A DNA stretch of 64,000 bases, taken from assembly GCA_947247005.1 (NCBI GenBank), contig OX365947.1:5470530-5534529 (forward strand), written 5' to 3'. The DNA is from Spisula solida. Lineage: Eukaryota > Mollusca > Bivalvia > Venerida > Mactridae. Of this stretch, positions 12,145 through 22,935 are shown piece by piece (within the stretch, counting starts at the first letter, position 1; the number at the start of each line of letters is the position of its first letter). Both the position numbers and the translations under genes were made by a program. Below the pieces are notes generated by a model, which was given only the letters and a program-made list of their open reading frames with translations, searched no databases and was not told the DNA's origin.

Positions 12145-12250
12145 CTATCACCACAAGGGTATGAGAGGCAAACCAGTTTTCCTATTGCTGAGTGACAAGG
12201 AGTTACTCACTAAGTTACTGATACAATTTTTATTTTGGCATTGGTGTGAT
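12145..12250. repeat. Degenerate SINE body fragment
   Basis: Resembles the SINE body at 8215-8320: gggtatgagaggcaaaccag, then caaggagttactcac, then ttggcattggtgtgattac. The tRNA-like head is missing, so this is a truncated or decayed copy. Confidence 0.55.
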
Positions 12251-12261
12251 TACACATTATC

Positions 12262-12776
12262 TTCAACTTGTAAATAGTTAGGTTATTAGAACAGGGAATG
12301 TATCCGGTCTAAAGCCCATGTGATGTTCATTAAGCTATTATTATGCACATGCTAAGCAAAAGTGGTGGTAAGGTGATATTAATCTGGTAGGGACATTTGC
12401 CACTTGAGGTAGTAAATGATCCAGGTAGGAGACATTTGTTAGTTTAGGGTTATGTGATAATTGCCAGGATCAATAGATGAATGGTATAGACTCGTGCAAT
12501 CCAGTAGTCATGGCGGAGTTATATGTATTTACTTCATTATCTATGTCCCTTACATTTTACCAAATTATGCATCTAGAACAATTTGTTAGTTCATAGCAGT
12601 TGCCAAGTAATGGCTTGTTACCACATGTCATGAGACATTTTGTTATTCTTCGTTTATTGTTGTCTCGATAAAATATCTTCTTTGAATTCATGTTGTTAGT
12701 TAAACCACCTGTGCATATGAACAGTACATAATTATATGTTATATTAATATTATAAACTGTTAAGAGTGCTTTTCTG
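12262..12776. other. Unassigned
   Basis: No supported feature; AT-rich non-coding sequence. Confidence 0.4.
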
Positions 12777-13195
12777 CAAGGTTCATACAGGCCTTGAATG
12801 TGGTTTCAACATTGAAAAGTACTTGAATTTAGTGCCACCTTGAAAAAATGCCAAAATGGTACTTGAATTTAACTGAACATTCTTGAATTCAGGCCAACAG
12901 CCTTAAATATCCTAAAAAGCTTATTGGTGTTGTTAGATGGCACATTTATTATCTGTGTAATCACCTTTAAAAAATAATTTAAGTACATATTAAAATGTAT
13001 GAGTGTGAATGTCACTGTTATTTGATAATTGAGCTCGTTCGGATATGACTAGAAATAGAGTATAAAGTGGCAGTGAATTATTACATTTTAGTACTTTTTA
13101 ACCATGGTGAATGTTTGGAAAAACACCTTGAAAATGCATATTCTACCTTGAATAGTCCTTGAATTTTGGTGTGAGAATTTTGTATGAACCATGTT
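12777..13195. mobile_element. MITE-like element with ggttcatac termini
   Basis: The left end, aaggttcatacaggcc, and the complement of the right end, catggttcatacaaaa, form an imperfect terminal inverted repeat around ~415 bp. Inside, short phrases such as ccttgaa and acttgaattt recur on both sides in inverted arrangement. There is no transposase. Target duplication is unclear, so superfamily assignment (hAT-like is one option) is open. Confidence 0.55.
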
Positions 13196-14155
13196 CTGTT
13201 ACTATTGCTTCTACTATCATATTACTTGCAAGTTCCATCATTTAGGACCTTGAACATGGTTCCACACAGTCCATTATGTGTTGGTTGTACAACTCCATTG
13301 ACTAATTTATAAGAAGTGACAAGTTTGCATCTATTTCTGGTTATTAGTTCATGGTTTGCTGGTAGATTCAATTTAGGGCTTGCCTTTACAATTTGATACA
13401 GTAGATCAATTGGATTAGTTTAGTACACAGTTTTGTGGTATATCTACAAGGGTTAGTTTTTATAGAACTTCAACTTGTGCTGTAATGTAACATCTACTGT
13501 GCTTTCATAACCATCCTTTGACAGTTGCATTTGCTGTAGGCTTGCAAAGATCAAGGTTGCTGTGTCCTGTTAATTAAGTGGCTACCAAAAAGGTCTTCCA
13601 TACTGGCAAAAGCTTGGATATTGTATGGATATCATTGTGCTGATATTATCTCCCTTTAAGGTAATTGGCTATCCAGTGTGTCATTAGTAGCGAGGGGAAG
13701 TAGATATATATTTTTTTTTTTTTTGTTGTTGACCCGTTGGGGCCCATATTATTTATATGTTGATCTGCGCTCTCTTTACAAAAGGTTGTTTCGCAGTAAT
13801 GGCATACATTTAACAATTTATCAGAACAAATACAAGATGCAAGTGGTTAAGTTTTGTACACGGTCCTGTCTTGTGGTATTGTAAAACCACTTGTTTGTGA
13901 ATTTACTTTGCCAAGCAAATATCAAGTAAACTATGAATATGACTATATTTTACAGCATTTAAGCGGCTGCTGTTTTGCATTAAGCAGCAATGAATTTTTG
14001 GTGCAACCTTGAGGGTGGTATAGTGTACAGCTACTAAGCCATAGAAAGTCAAACGAATTACAAACTGGACTGTTGCTATATAGAATGCATTAATTATTAA
14101 ATAATCAAGCCGTTGTTGTTTTGCTCTCGGCTACCCATGTTTAAGTACAACGATG
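13196..14155. other. Unassigned; 3' intergenic DNA
   Basis: No coding signature. Contains a T-rich run near 13707-13725. The open frame at 13678-13884 is a by-product of low complexity. Confidence 0.4.
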
Positions 14156-14159
14156 ACTG

Positions 14160-14455
14160 ATTATATGCTAATGAATTTGATTGAGTTGAGTTGGATTGAA
14201 TTGATTGGATTTGAGTGTATTGAAATGAGTGGAATTGAATGGAATTGAGTTAAGTTGAACTGAATTGAGTTGAGTTGGATTGAATGGAATTGATTGGATT
14301 TGAGTGTATTGAAATGAGTTGAATTGAATGGAATTGAGTTAAGTTGAACTGAATTGAGTTGGATTGAATTGATTGGATTTGAGTGTATTGAACTGAGTTG
14401 AATTAAATGGAATTGAGTTAATCTGAACTGGATTGGATTGAATTGAATTGAACTA
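14160..14455. repeat. GAATT/GAGTT-type minisatellite
   Basis: Nearly 300 bp built from ttgaattgag-like pentamer/decamer variants. A longer phrase, gattggatttgagtgtat, repeats at 14203, 14292 and 14371, giving a higher-order period of roughly 80-90 bp. The 147-codon frame read through it on the minus strand (runs of Asn/Ser/Ile/Gln) is a repeat by-product, not a protein. Confidence 0.85.
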
Positions 14456-14833
14456 TTGTATAGAAATAAGCCGTTGATATTTTGCTCACGGCACTCGGCA
14501 ATGTTTGGCTTTGTTGCACGGCAGATTTCGCTGGCCCCACCATTCGTGGCGGTGGTCCCTGCACACCGGTCCATGGCGTACCTGGACCGTTGTGTAGGGT
14601 CCATATGGCAGACAGCTTAATCCATTTATTATATATATAAATAAAATAAGGTGAGCCCAACACCTGTTACCCAGAGTTGGCTCAAATACTAATTCTATCT
14701 GTTCATTGTGAACATCTTGATTTATTGAAGTTGTTGTTGTTAGGGCTAGCCCTTTGTATTGTCGGCAGCCCGAATTTGTAAGCCGTGGCCAAACATTGCC
14801 AAACTTAACATTAAATTTATCTTAATCAGTCAT
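14456..14833 (-). other. 3' UTR and downstream flank of the secreted-protein gene
   Basis: Lies just past the stop codon of the minus-strand gene. The first part is 3' UTR; the rest is unassigned. A phrase agccgttg...ttttgctc occurs at 14109 and 14469, on both sides of the minisatellite, hinting that the minisatellite expanded inside an older repeat. Confidence 0.5.
14721..14726 (-). terminator. Poly(A) signal AATAAA
   Basis: AATAAA on the minus strand, about 108 bases beyond the stop codon of the terminal exon at 14834. Spacing fits a short 3' UTR. Confidence 0.6.
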
Positions 14834-15195
14834 CTAGTTTGTTAGTATATTTGGAGCTTTGTAGCTGTACACATTGGTCACTCTTTGTCCGCCTTCAATA
14901 AATAAACAGCAGTATCTATAGTTACCTGGACAATATGGGAAGCTAGCAGTTTCAATTGTTGTTACATCCTTGGCTGTGTATCCCTTACAATTGGTAAAAC
15001 TAAATGGTGAAATAGTTATTATATAAGTTGATCCAGTGTGTGAGAATGTATACCCTGCATGTGAACCTAGGCATACATCACCATTACATCTAGCTAATGG
15101 TGTGTCTCCTTTAAACCACTCTAAAACATTGCTTGTATCACATTGACACTCCACATCATATCCATCCTGTATATTTCCACAAGTACATGTTAAAC
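14834..15195 (-). CDS. Secreted cysteine-rich protein, terminal exon
   Basis: Terminal coding exon. It opens after a strong acceptor (pyrimidine-rich ttatttcag ending at 15196) and runs in one frame to TAG at 14834-14836. It joins in phase to the exon at 24272-24332: that exon leaves one base, G, and this one starts GT, completing a Gly codon. The joined coding length is 423 nt, 140 aa plus stop. The mature part has ten cysteines, beginning LTCTCG and including ECQC, an ARCNGDVC cluster and a final YCC pair, so about five disulfides are possible. A WFKGD tryptophan and a YIITISPFSF strand are loosely Ig-like, but I do not recognise a family. No transmembrane segment follows. Function unknown; probably extracellular. 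Additional internal exons cannot be excluded. Confidence 0.72.
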
Positions 15196-15320
15196 CTGAA
15201 ATAAATAAAGAAGAAATTCTTCATATAGTTACCTGGGCCTGTAACCACAAAAGGAGAAATAGAAAGGGGCAAATTTGTTGCATATCTTTAATATTGGATG
15301 AAAAGTTTTTGTTGTATATT

Positions 15321-15460
15321 GTGCCGAGCCGAGCATAGCCTTTATTAGCCAGTCAGCTTTCTGCTGAAATATGGCAGGCATGAGTGCCTCCACCCGAAGT
15401 GGAACCCGAGTCGTCAGATTAGACGGCAAGCGCGCTAACCCTTGGCCTAGGGAGGCACAC
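15321..15460 (-). repeat. tRNA-derived SINE with conserved body (copy 1)
   Basis: Minus-strand order: a tRNA-like head (aagggttagcgcgcttgccg, then B-box-like gggttccact), then a body with ggcactcatgcctgccat and cagaaagctgactggc, then ggctatgctcggct. The same head and body are found at 34463-34597 on the plus strand, at roughly 80 percent similarity by eye. That defines a real SINE family with a non-tRNA conserved body. No clean target duplication was found. Confidence 0.8.
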
Positions 15461-15826
15461 ATTGAACTAGTACTGTGCTGACATTCCCAGTCCAATCAGT
15501 TATTTTAACAAATTAGTAAAGTAAGTAAATTCTTTATTTTACGAGGCTACCATATTTACAATAATGCAATCTTCCATATGGGCCTCAACATATATACATA
15601 CATATATAAATAGGTACATTTCATCAAAGACAAGTTTACAAATATAAATAACAACATATTAATTACAAAGAAAATAATAGGACAGCACTATATTGAACAC
15701 AGTATTTGTTCATGAAAATAAACATTTTATCACTTACATTTGCAAATAGTAAATTGGCACGATAGAAATAAATATATAGAACTGAAAATATATTCACATG
15801 ATGGGTCTGTTTGTTGCAATGCTTGA

Positions 15827-16718
15827 TTATGGGTATTTCCATTTGATGTATGCATTTTGGAATTTATGTATTGAGTCTGATGCTCGTACTGATTTTGGTA
15901 TATCATTCCAGATTTTTGGTCCCGAGTAGCCGAGTGATTTTCTAGAAAATTCAAATTTTGGTGATGGTACAAATAGTTCTTCATTTGTAACTGATCTAAG
16001 ATTACATGAATGAATTTGGTTTAATTTGGTTAATTTCTGTTGCATGTATTTTGGAAACCGACTATCTTTGAGTGATTTGTACACAAGAATTGATTTTTTA
16101 TATTCAACTCTTTTATCAAATTTCATCCATTGAAGTTTATTGAAAAGAACTTCAGAGAGCGTGTCAAAGTCTTTTACATCAAGAATGATGCGTGCTGCCC
16201 GTTTTTGAAATTTAATGATTTTGTCAATGGATTCTTTGTCTGTGTTAGCCCAAATTGAACAGCAATAATCTAGGTGTGGGAGGATGTAAGCATTAAAAAA
16301 TAATTTTCTTGTTGGTACATCTAAGTATTGTTTGATTGGCATGAGTAGATAAAGTTGTGTGTTGCATTTTTTTATTGTTTTGTCAATGTGAGTTTTCCAT
16401 TTGAGTTGGTTATCTACATTGATTCCAAGAAGTCTTTCTGATATTTCAATATCATGGTTCTGTAGTTTTAATTTGATGTCTGGGATGCTGGGTTTGTTGG
16501 TTGGTTTTGTTATATACATATGCTTTGTCTTTTGTGCATTGATTATCATGGAGTTTTGTGTGCACCATGAGTCTACAGTGTCAAGATCAGATTGAAGGGC
16601 TTGGTGAATGTCTTGAATTGTATATCCTGATGCTGAAAGTGTTGTGTCATCAGCAAAGATGGCTGTTGTTGAAGACTTAACATGGTATGGTTAATCATTT
16701 ATATAAATGAGAAATAAC
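15827..16718 (-). pseudogene. LINE reverse transcriptase, C-terminal part
   Basis: Reads FLIYIND, then a stop in place of Leu (near 16693), then IFADDTT with the catalytic FADD at 16646-16657. After that come LLGIN (motif E region) and the family's C-terminal thumb with LPHLDYCCSIW, FQKRAARII and WNDIPKSVR. From FADD to the stop codon at 15827 the frame is open. Upstream it is cut by the family A insertion. The domain order is as in CR1/L2 and Jockey-group reverse transcriptases. Non-functional because of the stop and the insertion. Confidence 0.9.
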
Positions 16719-18111
16719 TTGAAATGTGTCCATTGATACGGGTGCCCCCATTATAGCACATACCCTTTCAAATGGGGAAGGAGTCTAGGGAATAGTGGTT
16801 TGAGGTAACATCATTATTCAAATTCTTTTGGCTTGTGGACTACAATTCTATCAAAATATCAAAGGTCCAACATATAGTAAAAGTAACAACAGGCCATAAT
16901 TCTGGTAAAGATTGACACAACAAAAATTCCATCCTTCACAGTCATCTACACATTGAGATTGTTAATCTGTGAAAGTTTGAAGAAATTCCACCCTACAAAC
17001 TGTGAAGAGTTCACCACACAAGATTTTTCCCTATAGGGTATACAGTAAAAGTAACAAAGGGCCATAACTCTGGTCAAAATTTACGCAGCAAAAATTCCAT
17101 CCTTTATGCACATCTATACATTAAGGTTGTTCATCTGTGAAAGTTTGAAGAAATTCCATCCAGTAGTTTATGAGGAGTTCAACACACAAGATTTTTCCCT
17201 ATAGGGTATACAGTAAAAGTAACAAAGGGCCATAACTCTGGTCAAAATTTACGCAGCAAAAATTCCATCCTTTATGCACATCTATACATTGAGGTTGTTC
17301 ATCTGTGAAAGTTTGAAGAAATTCCATTCAGTATAGTTTATGAGGAGTTCAACACACAAGATTTTTCCCTATAGGGTATACAGTAAAAGTAACAAAGGGC
17401 CATAACTCTGGTCAAAATTTACGCAGCAAAAATTCCATCCTTTATGCACATCTATACATTGAGGTTGTTCATCTGTGAAAGTTTGAAGAAATTCCATTCA
17501 GTAGTTTATGAGGAGTTCAACACACAAGATTTTTCCCTATAGGGTATACAGTAAAAGTAACAAAGGGCCATAACTCTGGTCAAAATTTAGGCAGCAAAAA
17601 TTCCATCCTTTACACACATCTATACATCGAGGTTGTTCATCTGTGAAAGTTTGAAGAAATTCCATCCAGTAGTTTATGAGGAGTTCAACACACAAGATTT
17701 TTTCTCATAGGATATACAGTAAAAGTAACAAAGGGCCATAACTCTGGTAAAAATTAACGCAGCAAAAATTCCATCCTTCACGCACATCTATACATTGAGG
17801 TTGTTCATCTGTGAAAGTTTGAAGAAATTCCATCCAGTAGTTTATGAGGAGTTCAACACACAAGATTTTTCCTCATAGGGTATATAGTAAAAGTAACAAA
17901 GGGCCATAACTCTGGTCAAAATTTAGGCAGCAAAAATTCCATCCTTTACGCACATCTATATATGTTCATCTGTGAAAATTTAAAGAAATTCCACCCAACA
18001 GTTTTTGAGATGTTCAACACACAAGATTTGCGTTACGTACAGACGGACGGACGGACGGAAGGACAGCACCAATGCTATATGCCCCCCACTTATAAATAAG
18101 TGAGGGGGCAC
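16719..18111 (+). mobile_element. Family A tandem-core element (168-bp units) inserted in LINE
   Basis: Seven tandem units: 'gccataa' at the head of each occurs at 16893, 17061, 17229, 17399, 17567, 17735 and 17903, spacing 168-170 bp. A GACGGACG tract and a conserved tail, ggacagcaccaatgctatat, follow. The 3' end is a hairpin, gccccccactta / taagtgagggggc, at 18081-18109. A gtgccccc near the 5' end (16742-16749) is the exact complement of gggggcac at the 3' end (18104-18111). Removing 16719-18111 rejoins the LINE between GPLL and FLIY. At most a 3-bp duplication (aac) is seen. Non-coding. Confidence 0.85.
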
Positions 18112-18733
18112 AACAAGGGTCCCAAGACTGAGCCTTGTGGAACACCTGATACTATTTCAGCTTGGTCTGAGAGTTTTGCAGAAACACACACTTTCTGTGT
18201 TCTGTTTGACAGATAGGAAGTTATCCATGCTTAGAATACTCTCTGATGACATATGGTAATATTTGAGCTTGTCTATAAGAATTTTGTGGTTGACAAGGTC
18301 AAATGCTTTGGACAATTCAAGGAGCAATGTACCAACAAATATTCCATCAGTTATTGCACTGATCCAGTTATCAACTATGTTTGTAAGTGCAGTTTCACAA
18401 GGGTGTTTGGCTCTGAATCCTGATTGTGAGGTGTGCAACAAGGAATGTCTTTCAAGAAACTGTTTGAGTTCATCAGAGACGTGTTTCTCAAACAGTTTTG
18501 ATATGTCTGGAAGTATTGAAATAGGACGATAGTTACTTTTTATCTGATTTTTTGCCCTTTTTGAATATGGGAATTACTTTTGATTGTTTCAGAGATGATG
18601 GAAATGTTTTAGCATTAATGCTCATGTTTATGATGGATGCAAGAGGTTTTGCTATTATTAGAGATGCTGTTTTCAGAAATTTTGCACTTATATTGTCAAG
18701 ACCAGTTGATTTCGTAATGTCTAATTTGTCCAA
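18112..18733 (-). pseudogene. LINE reverse transcriptase, N-terminal and palm part
   Basis: From the N-terminal side: KSTGLDNISAKFLK, then VIPIFKKGKK, a frameshift near 18540, KSNYRPISILPDISKLFEK, QSGFRAKHPC, then LLLELSKAFD. A further frameshift near 18190 is followed by GVPQGSVLGPLL ending at the insertion point. In motif A the usual LDLSKAFD reads LELSKAFD, so the first catalytic Asp is Glu. The order and motifs identify a CR1/Jockey-type RT; it cannot be functional. Confidence 0.88.
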
Positions 18734-19292
18734 TTTCTCTTTTACATATTTTTCTGTAACATGGGGAATAACAAATTTTGGCGTGTCACTGGGTATTTTG
18801 TCTTGTGTTATATTCTATAGGACTGATGAAGTTGTATCATTACATTCCTGTATGTTATTGCTGTTCTTCAAAATATTTGTAAAATATGTATTGAGTACTT
18901 CTGCTGATTTGTAAGGGTCGGTGACTAGTTTACCATTTTCATCATTTATGTAATGTGTTTGGTGGCTTTCAGTTTTGCCAGAGATATCTTTTAGATTTTT
19001 CCATAGTTTCTTTGGTTGTTTGCTGTTATTCTGAATTTCGTGGTGAAAGAACTCTTTTTTGCATGGTGTGAAAGTGATCTTACTTTTGATCTACATTTTT
19101 TAAAGTCAGTTTCATAATGTTGGTCTTTTTGGCATAGTCTCTTATGTGAATTGCATCTAATATTTCATCATTAAACCAATTCTTTTGGGTGTTTTGTTTA
19201 ACACAATTTTGTTTGTTTGGTGCATGGGTGTTAAGAGTTTGGAGAAATAAAGTATTGAATGTATCAAGTCCATCATCTGGGTCAGTAAACAT
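18734..19292 (-). pseudogene. LINE endonuclease-RT linker, frameshifted
   Basis: Connects the endonuclease and RT domains. A 70-codon piece at 19080-19292 (with FNTLFLQTLNTHAPNKQ and NWFNDEILDAI) is typical of the linker in this LINE group. It is out of frame with the endonuclease upstream, and the frame is lost between 18734 and 19079. Confidence 0.75.
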
Positions 19293-20115
19293 GTCTTATC
19301 AATGACCAGGGTTGTCGAGATAGATCTTCAAGAAATCTTTCAGCATTGAATTGTTTCATTGATTGGTAGTTGATTGTTAAATGCATTGGACCTTTATTGA
19401 TTTTTGTTTTTCTTGTACAGCAAATTGGGTAATGATCACTGATGGATGAGTGTGGTACGGCTGGGTATGTGATATTATTTGGATTGTTTGAGTATAAATA
19501 ATCAATTATTGTGGACGTTTCTTTTGTGATTCTTGTTGGTTGTGTAATTAGCTGTGTGAGGTTGAATGTATTCATAAAGGTGTTCCATCTTGTATTTGAA
19601 CAAAAAGAGTCTGTAAAGTTATAATTAAACTCACCAAATAGAATAATTTCTTTGTTTTCAATTTGAAGTTTTTCTTGTATGACTTCAAATTTATCTATCC
19701 ATGAAACAAGAGATGATGGTGGTCTATAGAGATAGCCGATAATAAATGGTTTCTGATGTTGAAGTTTCACTTCTAACCAAATTGCTTCTATGTCACAGTT
19801 TTCATTAAGGTCTGACCTTTCCTCACATGGTATGGTTGATTTTACATATAATACAATTCCACCGCCATTGTCTGTTTCTCTGTCTCTTCTAAACATGTGA
19901 AAATTGTATAGATTGAATATAGCATCAGGGTACGAGTCATTTAGAAGTGATTCACAGATTCCTATTATGTCCAAATTTCGTTGTACATCTACAAGATTTG
20001 CTAGTTCAAAGAATTTACAGTTTAAAGAATGTATATTTAAATGCAGAAAGTTCAATCCATTTTTGTCAAACCTTGTATCGTTTATGGATATGACATTTTC
20101 AGTTTGTAAGTTCAC
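19282..20115 (-). pseudogene. LINE APE-type endonuclease domain
   Basis: An open frame of 277 codons with the exonuclease-endonuclease-phosphatase motifs in order: LHLNIHSL (Asn), IIGICESLLND (Glu), GYLYRPP, LFGEFNYNF, TIIDYLYSN and SDHYPI (catalytic His). The usual GDFN reads GEFN, so a metal- or active-site Asp is Glu. The domain would nick target DNA for target-primed reverse transcription. It starts ~28 bp after the ORF1 stop, as expected for ORF2. Length and order are normal, but the downstream frameshift makes this copy dead. Confidence 0.9.
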
Positions 20116-20142
20116 GTCTTGATTATCTATGTTGTTCTGTGG

Positions 20143-20895
20143 TTAAGTTTTGTTACCGGTGGATGGTTGTATAGGAAAGAGGGTGGATGACCCCTGTAAA
20201 ATTGAGGAGGCGGTGGCATCATAGGATGTTGAGGAGGTTTGGTATAGCGGTACATCTTCGGAAGTGGAAATCCTAGTGGGGGTCCTGGCCGGTGAAAGTA
20301 TGGTCTCTGAAAGGGATGACGGTGTTTGTACTGCTTGTGTTGTTCTCCCAGGCCACGTCTTTTTGTACAATTGTGTACCTTTGGATGACATGCTGATTTT
20401 ACATTTCTGTTGCAGATTGGAGGTCAGTGTTTGGGCTCCCTTTGAGTTCAGATGTACTTCATCATAATACAGGTATTGATTATTTTCGAATGATTGAGTG
20501 TTACTCAGGAATCCATGGCCACTCACTGTAGACAGTTCAAGTAGTGCATTGTTTGCACTATCTATTTTTGCTTTGCTGGCATCTCTGGTTCTCATTAGAA
20601 GAATAGATGACATAGTGAGTTTAGCTCCTGGGTAGTGTTCCACAAGAGTTTGTTGGAGTGTTTGGTTGTCTGTGGCAATAGATTTTAGTGAGTGTGATTT
20701 TGTTATTATGTCATTTATTCCAATGTGTGTTATGACTTCATCGTATGAAGTTGAATTCCTTTGCGCTGCATGCTTGTTAATGCTTGCATTCATATCAGCT
20801 ATCGAGTGTCCTCTGTGTGAAACTATGTTTGTCTTTATGTGATTTCTGTTCAAATTGCTTAGTAAAATCCCTTCAAATTGCCCCTGGACCTGCGG
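20143..20895 (-). pseudogene. LINE ORF1 with SGNH-esterase-like domain, truncated
   Basis: A 236-codon frame continues in frame a little further upstream (FEGILLSNLNRN) before homology ends. THIGINDI and a C-terminal DEVHLNSKGAQ match the GxND and DxxH blocks of SGNH/GDSL esterases. Such esterase-like domains are known in ORF1 of CR1/L2-group LINEs. The N-terminal GDS block is missing because the copy is 5'-truncated. The C-terminal third is Ser/Thr/Pro-rich and unstructured-looking. Confidence 0.8.
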
Positions 20896-21452
20896 GGGTA
20901 TGAAAAATTTCTACTGTTTAATTTTTAACCTGAGTGAAACCCTTCATTAAATTTGCAACTTGAGAAACAATTATTTATTTGGAAGTATTTCTACTCACAG
21001 GTAACTCATTGCCCGGTATCATTGATTCATTTTTTTTTATAAAATTTAAGGTATAATGATATGCGTTTCATGGCATAACCTTTTAACTAGTAGATCAATT
21101 TCAATAGGATTTCTCATGGATGTAGATCTAACAATGTGGTGTATGAATGTAACTACTTTATGACGATATCAAAAGCCAATTAACGTTTTTGATACCATAA
21201 AGTTCTGACCACTTTAGTACAAATGCACCTTTCTAAGATAACATGAATTCTATAAAAAAAAATATTTTTTACTCTTTATCAATGATACAGTTACCTGTTT
21301 TTCTGCACTTCCCGGACAAATTACTGTTGGTCAAACTACGTAGATTGCCCAGCTATATCAGAAACTTGGTAAAATTAGTATAGTCACGGCTATATTTTGG
21401 AGTAAAACAAAAGCCCCACATTCCCACGGCAGTGTGGGGACTTCAGAACAGT
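20896..21452. other. Unassigned intronic spacer
   Basis: AT-rich, with no recognised repeat or exon. A splice-like 58-nt segment near 21295-21355 (minus) was considered and not accepted. Confidence 0.4.
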
Positions 21453-22935
21453 AACAAGAGGCCCTTAAGGGTCCTAGGTTGCTCACCTGTCATAGTAGTA
21501 CATGCAAGCCCTATCGTGACCAAAGTATAATAATTCAATTACACATTCTGAATAAGATTCAAGAAAATTCAGCTTCTATTGTAAGGTTTTTTATGATTGG
21601 ACCTAGTTTTTGAACCAGGATGACCTTATATCAAACTTGACTTAAATTTTCTGGAGAAGATCATTGTGATCAAGTTTCAAAAAGATAAGGGCAAAATTGT
21701 GACCTTTTTAGACTCTAGCAAAATGTTTTACGATTTGACCTAGTGACCTAGTTTTTTACCCCAGATGACTCAATATCAAACTCGTCCTAGACTCTAATAA
21801 GATAATTATTGTGACATAGTTTCGTAACAATTAGGTAAAAATTGTGACCTCTAGTGACTACACAAGGTATTTCTATGATTTGACCTAGTGACCTAGTTTT
21901 TTACTCCAGATGACACAAAATGAAACATGATCTAGATTCTTGTGAGATGATCATTTTGACCAAGTTTCAAAAATATTAGGTCAAAATTGTGACCTCTAGT
22001 GGCTAATTAAGGTTTTTCTATGATTTGACCTTGTAACCTAGTTTTGACGCCGGATGACCCATATCAAACTTGACCTAGATTTTGTTTAGATCAACATCGT
22101 GACCAACATTCATTAACATAAGGTCAAAATAAAATTGTGACCACTAGTGACTACACAAGATTTTTTTATTATTTGACCTTGTGACCTAGTTTTTTAACCC
22201 AGATGACCCCATATCAAACTTGACCTAGATCTTGAATGTTCAGATGATCAAAATTGTGACTTCTAGAGATTGAACAAGGTGACCTTGTTCTAAATCCCAG
22301 ATGATCCAATATCCAACTTGACCTAGATTTTGTTGAGATGACTATTGTGAAGGTCCAGGTTCATAATGTGACCTCTAGTGACTACACAAGGTTTTTCTAT
22401 GATTTGACCTAGTGTTTTACCTAAGATTACCCAATATAAAACTTTACCTAGATTTGTTTTGAGATGATCGTTGTAACTAACTGAGTTTCAAAACTTTTTT
22501 CCCGTTCATCCAGTAAATAGACTAAATACAAAGAATTGGGATTTTTTTAGAAATGACCAATAATTAACAACAGAATGTTAGCTATGCATTTATTGTTTAC
22601 ATTTCGTTATTTTGTGTTCAAACCAAATGGGGGCTTTATTTTGTTTTCTTCCATCTTATGGTGTTTTCCACCTTTGGGGCTCAACTAAAGTGCTCAAAAT
22701 GGATCATTTTGCTGATAGATTGCCAAGTTATTGCTTTTTGGATATAGCCGTTTAAGGCATAATGGGACTTTAAGATTTGGTAAAAATTGTGACCTATAGT
22801 AACTATGCAAGGTTTTTCTATGATTTGACCTGATGACCTAATTTTTGACCCCGTATGACCCAGTATTTAACCTGACCTATATTTTGTTGAGATGATCATT
22901 GTGACCGAGTTTCATGAAGATGTGACAGGTGAGCT
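21453..22935 (+). mobile_element. Family B element, diverged long copy
   Basis: Starts aacaagaggcccttaagggt, followed by gctcacctgtca, the 5' signature of family B. Degenerate ~145-bp units (gacctagattttg, gaccaagtttca) follow. It ends gtgacaggtgagct at 22935 without the usual GACGGACG tract and left hairpin arm. A ~270-bp non-family stretch at about 22495-22770 looks like a separate insertion. Older than its neighbour, judging by divergence. Confidence 0.75.

Larger units (their letters stand above)
15510..20895 (-). mobile_element. CR1/L2-like LINE, 5'-truncated, broken by an insertion
   Basis: Minus-strand order is esterase-type ORF1 fragment, then APE-type endonuclease, then reverse transcriptase, then a 3' UTR. 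The 3' end near 15510-15525 is a short tttac microsatellite, as in CR1-group LINEs that lack a poly(A) tail. The 5' end is cut inside the esterase domain near 20895. The copy is dead: frameshifts near 19290, 18540 and 18190, an in-frame stop in the IND motif region (~16693), substituted catalytic residues, and a 1.4-kb insertion at 16719-18111. Confidence 0.9.

Noticed and set aside
14161..14604. 147-codon minus-strand frame rich in Asn, Ser, Ile and Gln
   Set aside because: It reads straight through the GAATT-type minisatellite; low complexity, no signal.
21295..21355. A 58-nt extra exon of the secreted-protein gene (minus strand)
   Set aside because: Splice-like ends exist, but its length would break the phase that the other two exons keep perfectly.
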